Of a stretch of DNA of 64,000 nt, positions 57,118-64,000 are shown one piece after another. Origin of the DNA: Triatoma infestans. Lineage: Eukaryota > Arthropoda > Insecta > Hemiptera > Reduviidae. How positions within the stretch are numbered: the stretch's first letter is position 1; the number at the start of each line of letters is the position of its first letter. Made by a program: the position numbers and the translations under genes. The notes below the pieces were generated by a model. That model made no database searches and was not told the origin of the DNA. It worked only from the letters and a program-made list of their open reading frames with translations. The stretch spans positions 1 through 64,000 of the forward strand of contig JAAEAF010003386.1 of NCBI GenBank assembly GCA_011037195.1, written 5' to 3'.

Positions 57118-57715
57118 ATCCAGTATTTTATCCGTCGTAGCATGCATATTGGTTCACCAAGTTCGGGTAGAGAGTTCACTTCAACGAAATATTTCTGTTA
57201 GACACACTTATAATAGGGTTGTTGAGGAGAGAAATTAGGTTTGATTAAATGAACTAGATATGCTGACACTAATGAAATGTAGCTAAGTTTACACTAACTT
57301 AACTGCACTGGACTTTATAATGAAAAATGATAGAAATGAATGGTGAGAATAGAGATATGACACGATGCGATGACTGGTGTACAGTTGTGTGGTTGTATAT
57401 GATAGATCCCTTTAGATAGATTCCCACTGTCTTATATACACAGGTTCTTCCACTCTAGCCTGCCTAAGTCAGAGAGTAGTCTCTGTTAACCAGAGAGGGC
57501 CTCTCTTCTCTCTGCTTTGGTTGCATTCTCTTTGCTGTGAATGGGTGCTATTACTCACTTGCTGGTTGGTGACTGTACAGAAACATTTTGTTGAAGTGAA
57601 CTCCCTACATGAACTTGGTGAATTCGCTCAGACGATGGATGAAAATCCGAAACCGATCAGGAACAAAATCAATATGCATTCTACGACGGATAAAATACCG
57701 GATGAAAAAAAAATT
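57118..57715. mobile_element. PLE family 2 inverted unit with hammerhead-like core, split by LTR-like insertion
   Basis: The left arm (57,118-57,208) has ATTTTATCCGTCGTAGCATG and GTAGAGAGTTCACTTCAACG. The right arm (57,580-57,715) has TTGTTGAAGTGAACTCCCTA and ATTCTACGACGGATAAAATA. The right arm keeps the core CAGACGA-T-GGAT-GAAA-ATCC-GAAACCGATC (57,629-57,658), with a GAAA tetraloop. The left arm has lost that block. The central 57,209-57,550 is LTR-like type 1. Confidence 0.6.
57209..57550 (+). repeat. LTR-like dispersed repeat, type 1, copy 3
   Basis: TTATAATAGGGTTGTTGAGG, ATGACACGATGCGATGACTG, TTATATACACAGGTTCTTCC and CACTCTAGCCTGCCTAAGTC, with a CTCTC-rich end and GGGTGCTATTAC. It is the best match to copy 1. 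Confidence 0.55.
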
Positions 57716-58305
57716 GTTCAATAAAAACGCACTTCCAGTTTACTATTTGTCTTGAAACTCGAAATTTTGGCAGTATATTTGTTTCTAATTCATTTTATTT
57801 AGATGGTAGAATTGTATAACCAATTACGAGAGCACTTTAGAGGAAAAAAATACAATAGGGAGACCCAGTGACAATTATGCATGATGCACAGAAGTTGGTA
57901 CTCTTGGACATGCAACAATTGTCCAAGAGTACCAACAGTAAAGCCAATTTTCTACAGTAAAGACCTGCATGGTCCTGACTAGTTTAATACAGGAATAGTG
58001 TCAGGCCTGAGAAGTATGGCCCTACCCACCCAGCGTTACAACACTTTGTGACTTGAAATAAAATTTGTAAAAACGTCTTCTTACTAGGGAGTAAGAGAAA
58101 GTTGAAAACAATCAGTGAAGTCGCGATTCCGGTTAATGGAGTGTGCCCAGAATTTTTCATGTCAGATCTTAGTAATACCTATACTGAATACCACGATTTG
58201 AGCTTCTGCGAGTTTTCGTTTGTGAATTTTTGTTTCTTTAACCCAATATATGTTACCCGGTCAAACACGATTTCTGGCCGAAATAGTTCTGCCTAAGCAA
58301 AAAAA
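57716..58305 (+). repeat. Repeat family C, continuation
   Basis: A monomer begins ACGCACTTCCAGTTTACTAT (57,728). A short 3' end (CTTACTAGGGAGTAAGAGAAAG) lies at 58,082-58,104, followed by GAAGTCGCGATTCCGGTTAA and GAGCTTCTGCGAGTTTTCG. The mixed order suggests two overlapping copies. The hairpin at 57,894 lies within it. Confidence 0.45.
57894..57936. repeat. Perfect 17-bp hairpin
   Basis: GTTGGTACTCTTGGACA, loop TGCAACAAT, then its exact reverse complement. Function unknown; short perfect inverted repeats can be insertion remnants. Confidence 0.7.
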
Positions 58306-59116
58306 AAAAGATACTATGCTATTCCAAATACCATCAGAGTACATCTTACAAAAATAAATAAAAGATTTATAATTTTATACTTTATTACTGTAACAAATAA
58401 ATATTAAAGTTCAATTACTTTATATTTTTTTCCAATTTTAATTTTAATGTTGACACATATTGATTTTAATAAAACTACGTACGTTTGATTTTAATAAACA
58501 TTGCTTTTTATTATTACTTTATATTTATTTCTTAGACTATACTCGTATCAGTTTGGAGTAGGTGATACTAGTTTAGCCTAAAGTGTGAATTTTACTATCA
58601 GCCATTCGCTAAAAGCTTTTCTTCTTACTCAGGGAACTTCCAAACATTTAACTCCGAAAACTTTAACTACAAAAACTCGATTTCGAAAATTTTTTTTTTT
58701 TAATAGGAGAAAGCGAAAGTAAAATTGGTATGTAATTAGTTTATTAGCAAAGAACCATATATATATATATATTTATTTAGACTAAAGTTTTAACGATTGA
58801 GAGTTGAGAATGCCATTTATAAAAGTGTAATTGGCTTCTTTGGTTGCTTCTTATAATGTTACAATTGATGAAATTTTATATATATATATATATATATATG
58901 TCGTAAACAGCCAATAAAAAGTTGAACTTTTTTTTAGCCTTCTAGGTATTTATAAACAGGAAAATTTATTTATTTATTTTTCTTTCAAATTTATAACGCT
59001 GCAGTAAATATTAATTCTTTAATTGCCAATTAGATGTACTCGGCTGTGCAAGAAAGTTGAGTATTCTTGGAGGATAAATAAATTCCATTATAGTGATGAA
59101 GTTAGTGTGTAACTTA
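58306..59116. other. AT-rich non-coding DNA with family C 3' end
   Basis: 58,617-58,722 resembles the family C 3' end (CTTACTCAGGGAACTTCC; ACTCGATTTCGAAAATTTTT; GGAGAAAGCGAAAGT). (TA)n tracts lie at about 58,757 and 58,876. No gene. Confidence 0.4.
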
Positions 59117-60607
59117 TACAGGGTGACCAGAGTTATATGCTCCACCCACTTTTTTTTTAAACGGCGGGAAATTTCGAAAAAATAGAAAACACGTATTTAA
59201 TCATTTTTAGTCTAGTTTATTTTCAGTGATTGATCCATTTTTTTATACCCCAATATCCTGAGATACAGCATCCAACTTTTTTTTTTCAAATGGAACATTA
59301 TATTTTTTTTTGCATATTTTTAAAGTAATTGAGCCTCTAAAAAAATTAAAAAAAAAAAAATTTAAAATCGGTTAGGTTTTTCAAAAGTTATGGTAATTTA
59401 AAATATGAAAAACAAATTTCAGTTTAATGTAAAAATTACCTTATTTTTTCTTTAAAGAAGCTCTTCAAACTGGGCACCATCAACGGATAGGCCAGCCAAA
59501 GCTCTGGACTCCCACGCTCTGTTTGTAGCAGCACTTAGGTGGCAAAGTCAACATCTAGGCAGGCTAGAGTTATTCGACGTTCCATATCTTCGACTGAAGC
59601 CACGGGATTAAGGTTACTGTACACTTTATTTTTTAGATATCCCCACAAAAAATAGTCCATTGGGGTTAAGTCCGGAGGTCGAGGTGGCCATTGGATCGGA
59701 CCATGAGTTCCTAACCACTTTTCGTGGAAATTTCTGTCCAGGTAACGTCGAACAACTCTCGCATTATGTGCCGGGCAACCATCTTGTTGAAAATACATAT
59801 CTAACCGACGTTTTAGAGGAACATCTTCAAGCAAAACTGGCAAAATGTCTCTTAAAAAAGTTAGATACCTTTCACCAGTTAAGTTCCCTCTGTAGAAGTA
59901 TGGGCCGATTAGTTGGTTTCCTCAAACTCCACACCAAACATTTGTAGAAAAAACAACCTAATGGCGTGTGGCGAAGGTAACTTGTGGATTTTCTTCTGCC
60001 TATATTCTAAAGTTCCAACGATTAAGAAGGCCATTGTTGGTAAACTTTGATTCATCAGTCCATAAAATTGTGCATTTTTTGTGGGGATATCTAAAAAATA
60101 AATGTACAGTAACCTTAATCCCATGACTTCAGTCGAAGATATGGAACGTCGAATAACTCTAGCCTGCCTAGATGTTGACTTTGCCACCTAAGTGCTGCTA
60201 CAAACAGAGCGTGGGAGTCCAGAGCTTTGGCTTGCCTATCCGTTGATGGTGCCCAGTTTGAAGAGCTTCTTAAAGAAAAAATAAGGTAATTTTGACATTA
60301 AACTGAAATTTGTTTTTCATATTTTAAATTGCCATAACTTTTGAAAAACCTAACCGATTTTAAATTTTTTTTTTTTTTTTTTTTTAGAGGCTCAATTACT
60401 ATAAAAATATGCAAAAAAAAATATAATGTTCCATTTGAAAAAAAAAAGTTGGATGCTGTATCTCGGGATATTGGGGTATAAAAAAATGGTTCAATCACTG
60501 AAAATAAACTAGACTAAAAATGATTAAATACGTGTTTTCTATTTTTTCGAAATTTCCCGCCGTTTAAAAAAAAAGTGGGTGGAGCATATAACTCTGGTCA
60601 TCCTATA
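59117..60607. mobile_element. Foldback mariner/IS630-type element, 1.49 kb, TA-flanked
   Basis: The ends CAGGGTGACCAGAGTTATAT (59,119) and, as reverse complement, TAGGATGACCAGAGTTATAT (60,605) are flanked by TA. The inverted arms are very long, about 535 bp each (59,119-59,655 and 60,070-60,605). Both contain the last part of the transposase gene and its 3' flank. The unique centre (59,655-60,070) holds the middle of the gene. The copy is thus the 3' end of a transposon duplicated in inverted order; the transposase N-terminus is absent. Confidence 0.85.
59535..60080 (-). pseudogene. Tc1/mariner-superfamily transposase, C-terminal half
   Basis: The minus-strand reading from about 60,080 gives LWTDESKFTNNGLLNRWN (first Asp), then VWCGV, LIGPYFYRGNLTGERYLTFL, and DMYFQQDGCPAHNARVVRRY (second Asp) and WPPRPPDLTPMDYFLWGYLK (third acidic position). 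In-frame stops occur after NFRI, ATRH and WCGV, so it is dead. The QQDGCPAHNA and WPPRSPDLTP-type blocks belong to arthropod IS630/mariner-type transposases with a DDE/D catalytic core. A minus-strand frame at 59,909-60,187 is partly the inverted arm read across the joint. Confidence 0.85.
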
Positions 60608-60994
60608 TATTGAAAATAACAAGGTTTCTTATTTATTATTAAGTTTTTTAAATTATTAATTAATTAATCTTCTGAATTACTTACTAACTATTATCCATTT
60701 GGTCTTAATCTTGATCAGAAATCACTTTATTTAATAAAACAGAAATTTCGGACACCGGGTGAACTATAAACACATTTTACCAACACAAAGTTGTGTTTCA
60801 GATGATCTATAGATCCTGTAAAGTGAATAATATTCAAGTTAGTTTCCAAGAAATGCTGTGTTTATATCTTTAGGAAGTGAACAGATTTAAACGTTAGATT
60901 AGGTTAGATTCTATGAGGCTACCGCGAACCCTAGAGTCTGTTGTGACACTCACAAATTAGAGTCTTTTCTCCAGTTCTGTATGTTTAATTAGAC

Positions 60995-61240
60995 TCTTGG
61001 TTGAAGCTTGAAAAATTCCACAAATTAGAGCACGCTTTCTAGGTCGCAGTTCTGTTTCTTTAATCCTGTCTGAAGTGAGAGACTCCTGGTTGACGCTTGA
61101 AGGCATCAGTTCCCCTCCTCAAAGAAGAGAAATCTCAGCCACACAAGCCCCTCACACTGACTTCTTCTTCCTGACAAAACCTACACAGGTTATCCTTTGT
61201 CAGGCCCATACGATGCTTGTGCTTGTTAAATCTACAGTGG
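60995..61240 (+). repeat. Dispersed repeat D, copy 2
   Basis: Matches 8,745-9,010: CCACAAATTAGAGC, CTGTTTCTTTAAT, GAAGGCATC, AGAGAAATCTCAGCCACA and AAACCTACAC. Class unknown. Confidence 0.5.
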
Positions 61241-61275
61241 CCATAAGGGAGGCCCACACACATCCTTATGGCCAC
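61237..61275. repeat. Perfect 12-bp hairpin
   Basis: GTGGCCATAAGG and CCTTATGGCCAC separated by 15 bases. Confidence 0.6.
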
Positions 61276-61849
61276 GCACTGATTTGTTACAATAACTGTG
61301 CCGTAAGCTTGGGCGAGAAGCTGTTAAATAACTTTCTCACTTGTCACCATTCTTGTAATCTATCCTGCACCCTTGCAATACCACAGAAAGGTTCATGTGA
61401 AAGCCCGGGTACCCTTGACTAAAAAGAAAATCTTATTTTGGCTACTGATTACCTTGAGTAAACCCAAGCAATCTCACACCAGCCTCGAGCTGACCTGTAT
61501 GAACTAATTGTTTGCAAAACAGTCTGGTTGTCTAAGTAGGTGACCACTCTGAACTTTTGTAATGCACGCCTTTTTATCTCAGCGGCACAGTTTATTTCAA
61601 ATGGACTTGCACATAAAGCTTGGCTTCTCGCTATGCCAGATGCTGGCGAAAATCGTCAGATGCGGTCATTAAATTGTCCTTTCTTTATCTTGAGTTACGG
61701 AGACATGTGGGACTGTGTCTTCTAATTTGTGCACACCCAAAATAAATCACGGCAATGTGATAAGTAAATGTGTACGGCGATCCGATGACACGTAAATAAG
61801 TACAATATTCTACCCCCTACACAATATTAGGTTACGATCGGAAGCATTC

Positions 61850-62220
61850 TTAGAAAACCAGAATTTAAAGAAAATCTGTTAAACGGAAGTGCACTTTACA
61901 AAATTTGTTTTTGAGTTTCTAGAAAAAGGCGATTTTTTGTAAAACTTGGAATGTTATTCGCACTGATATAAACGTAACACTGTTATATAAAACATTTTTC
62001 CGATTAAAAACTTGATTTCTGATGGATCTTAAGAATTTTTGACGTTAAATTTCAATTGCTATTGGAGTTTGTTTAATGTTATTGGCGCTTTCTTCTCGAG
62101 TTCAAATGTTTGGGCAAATGAGTAAAATTTGAATGTTCGCATGAAAAAATGGTCAATTTAATAATTGAAATAACTGCAGTATGAGAACATCCGTGTGAGT
62201 GTATCACACAAGAATTTTTG
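61850..62220 (-). repeat. Repeat family C copy (minus)
   Basis: The minus-strand 5' end is TGTGTGATACACTCACACGG with a changed TTCTCATACTGCAG inverted end, then a monomer (GCACTTCCGTTTAACAG on the minus strand). Confidence 0.5.
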
Positions 62221-62294
62221 TTTTTGCATTATTTTGTTTTTACGCAAACCATTTTTCCAATTTTTTTTTTTTTAATCCAACGCAAACTGTTGGC

Positions 62295-62855
62295 AATTTA
62301 GCCATTCTGTCGCGGGCAACCCAATATAAGAGAGCCTAGCGTAATAGGGGTCTTGTTCGGCAGCATCCTCACGCTGAGCTTGGCACCTGCAAGATGCCCA
62401 CCGTTTAGTGTACCATCGTTGCAGAGTGGGCATCCGGCATTTCGTACCGCTCCAATCCTATGCCCCCCTAATGCTGCGTCACTGGTTGAAGTCTTCGGCG
62501 ATCCAGTGGGGCAGCCAGCCAACCCTAACGCCTACATCGTGAGGGCTGGGCAACGTGGCACCTAGGTTCTTCCTGTATCACGGCTAACTAGGGCAATGGC
62601 GGGTCAACGATTACCCCTCGTTGGCTTCCTATTTTTCATCACCATCCTCCTATTTCCCATCTCACTTCATCCTGCCTCTCTGTACGGCTCAATCCTACGG
62701 TGTTAAGTCCCGGAGCCTAATCCCGGGGTCGTCAAAACCGGGTATCCCTAATCTGGGATACCAGGCGCCCTCTTAGAGTAAGTAGCCTTACCCGGTCACT
62801 GCGGAGCTCTCACCGGGTGGACTTACCTCCCCAGCTTCTCGTGGGAATAACACCA
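62295..62855 (+). mobile_element. 5' UTR of a GC-rich LINE
   Basis: From about 62,295 (CTGTCGCGGGCAACCC) composition rises sharply. The tract has CGGTGTTAAGTCCCGGAGCC, TCGTCAAAACCGGGTATCCC and a CTCACCGGGTGGACTTACCT stretch before the first coding block. It is attached to the DUF4780-like ORF1 to its right. Such GC-rich leaders with internal promoters are common in R1/LOA-type LINEs. The exact 5' base is not determined. Confidence 0.55.
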
Positions 62856-62859
62856 AACA

Positions 62860-63834
62860 AAAATTTAACAAACAAGGACCTTCGGATGGGCAAGCCTTTG
62901 CCCCTAATCCCAAGGTCACATCACAGACAGTACTGGGATCCATAAGGGTTAAATCCCTGTACGAGCGTGACCAAATGTCGAATGACGACATACGCAGAGC
63001 CCGCCTATCAGGCGCGTCCAACAAGCGCGTACATAATTTGGTCAAGTAAGGTGTTGATGAGATAGCATCATCAAGAAAAACTTCGCGATACAAATGCGCA
63101 AGGCGGAGAAAGCCGAAAAGCGCCGCGATCGGTGGAAGTAACCCCGAAAGCGTCGCAGCCGGCGAAGAGGATTAGGCCTCAAACCTAAGGGGGGTCCTTT
63201 CCTCGGAGAGGGTCGCGATCGCCGCGGCCAACTATCCCAACACGCAGTTGGATCCGGAGAGGCTTAAAGCCACCCAGAAATCCCTGCTTGCCACTATGGC
63301 AGCCTCTACGGAGGATTGCCAGGTGCGTTTTCTCAAATGCACCCATAAATCGGGATATCTCCTGCTCATCTGTGCCGAGACAGATAGTGCGGCCTGGGTG
63401 ACGGAGGCGGTCCCTTTGCTGCGGCCCTGAGAAGGCCTGCTCTCAGGACCCTGGTGGGGGACGAAGTCCTGAAACCTGTAGTGTGCACGGTTTTCGTGCC
63501 ACATGAGGACGGCGAACCAGTGGGGGCACAGCAGGTAATCAACCTCTTGAGATTTAGCAATCAGGGCTTGAACCCTGCCCTGTGGACCGTCATGAGGTGT
63601 ATCCCGGAGAACAAGGGCCAGCTCTTCACCTTTTCCGTGGGACAGGAGTCCCTGGAGGCTCTGAGGAGGCTGGACATGTCTCCGTACTATGGGTTCGGAA
63701 GAATTAAATTCCGAACCAAAGACAAAGCACGTGAGGTGCAAAAGAACTACCTCCGCCAAGGCGTTTGGCCAGCCGGAAAAGCTCCCATCCTCCCTGAGTC
63801 AGCGTTGATCCCCGCGACTGAACCAGCGGTGTGA
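62860..63834 (+). pseudogene. LINE ORF1 with DUF4780-like domain (frameshifted)
   Basis: Plus-strand pieces: NPKVTSQTVLGSIRVKSLYE and a basic region RRKPKSAAIGG, then VAIAAANYPNTQLDPERLKA and YLLLICAETDSAAWVTEAVP (63,206-63,430). After a frame change near 63,430 comes PVVCTVFVPHEDGEPVGAQQ, NLLRFSNQGLNPALWTV, ESLEALRRLDMSPYYGFGRI and a C-terminus ending at 63,834. The YYGFGRIKFR block and the VP...G...LRF.N...N...W order fit the DUF4780 family found in LINE ORF1 proteins. Stops in the linker and the frame change show decay. ORF2 would lie beyond the right edge. Confidence 0.65.
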
Positions 63835-64000
63835 ATTGGCACAGAAAGGACCTCGGCTAGCCGAAGGAAAGGTGAGAAGAGAGGCAAGGAAACCAAGAGG
63901 GGGGAGGGCTTGTCTGTCGCCTCCGGCGGGGCCGGGACCAGCCCGCTGTTAAGGCCTCAGGTCACTCAGCATGTGCTGGCACCCGGGGGTGCTGGTGAAA
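63835..64000 (+). other. Continuation of GC-rich LINE, cut by window edge
   Basis: Remains GC-rich, with a basic reading (RREARKPRGGRAC), but no domain is visible before the window ends. Confidence 0.35.

Larger units (their letters stand above)
60608..62290. other. Non-coding DNA with repeats C and D
   Basis: Repeat D copy 2 (60,995-61,240), a hairpin at 61,237 and a minus-strand family C copy (61,850-62,220). The open frame at 61,075-61,422 lies over repeat D and is not credible as a gene. Confidence 0.4.

Noticed and set aside
61075..61422. 115-codon open frame
   Set aside because: It lies across dispersed repeat D, and the other copy of that repeat (8,745-9,010) does not keep the frame open.
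63232..63759. 175-codon minus-strand frame in the GC-rich right end
   Set aside because: It is antisense to the DUF4780-like ORF1, which has clear domain blocks on the plus strand; long antisense frames are expected in GC-rich coding DNA.

Overview
The window reads as AT-rich nuclear DNA from an invertebrate, most likely an arthropod. The evidence is indirect. The base composition is AT-rich, with many (TA)n, (CA)n, (CT)n and poly-A tracts. There is a dense mix of mariner-type DNA transposons, I-, Jockey/CR1- and LOA/R1-type LINEs, a Helitron, Penelope-like element (PLE) debris and a tRNA-derived SINE. I found no convincing host protein-coding gene, rRNA gene or functional tRNA gene. Almost every recognisable protein segment is a broken transposable-element gene. 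I cannot name the species.

Layout, left to right. 0-14.4 kb: mostly AT-rich non-coding DNA with a pogo/Tigger-like MITE (285-1051), an LTR-like repeat (2.8-3.1 kb) and a 390-bp palindrome carrying a hammerhead-like motif (6.08-6.48 kb). 14.4-19.8 kb: PLE-type inverted terminal sequences, broken by an LTR-like insertion, with four hammerhead-ribozyme-like cores at 15.27-15.47 kb; a 2.9-kb endonuclease/reverse-transcriptase LINE on the minus strand; then a decayed RNase H LINE. 20-32 kb: a SINE, a hAT terminus, a long-TIR TA-inserting element (25.8-26.5 kb), PLE termini, and a 425-bp near-perfect palindrome flanked by a 14-bp target duplication (30.6-31.0 kb). 32-37 kb: a LINE tail, an end-to-end Helitron (33,218-34,115) with a PIF1-type helicase fragment, an I-type LINE tail and an LTR-like insertion. 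37.6-39.8 kb: a PLE whose GIY-YIG C-terminus sits between oppositely oriented hammerhead-like motifs. 40.5-46 kb: a decayed mariner transposase and more LINE tails. 46.7-47 kb: the 3' end of a Ty3/gypsy-like element. 48-49.6 kb: a foldback with SINE copies, including one intact SINE inserted into another. 51.15-52.05 kb: a mariner with both TIRs and an internally deleted transposase. 53.6-58.7 kb: a family of elements with ~300-bp tandem monomers, interrupted by an RNase H LINE and a PLE palindrome. 59.1-60.6 kb: a 1.49-kb foldback mariner/IS630-type element. From 62.3 kb to the right edge the DNA is clearly GC-richer: the 5' part of a LINE whose ORF1 resembles DUF4780.

How the parts relate. 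The intact SINE (49,217-49,490) ends in the same ~75-bp tail and TAA repeats as two I-type LINE fragments in this window, the pattern expected when a SINE borrows a LINE's reverse transcriptase. PLE-type termini, GIY-YIG sequence and hammerhead-like cores occur together. An apparently undescribed repeat family, here called family C, has inverted ends (5' end ACTTTCTCTTACT, 3' end AGTAAGAGAAAGT) and internal ~300-bp monomers. It occurs around ten times and has been invaded by LINEs and LTR-like sequences, so it is old relative to them. All family assignments were made by eye from motifs and internal comparison; no database search was possible.
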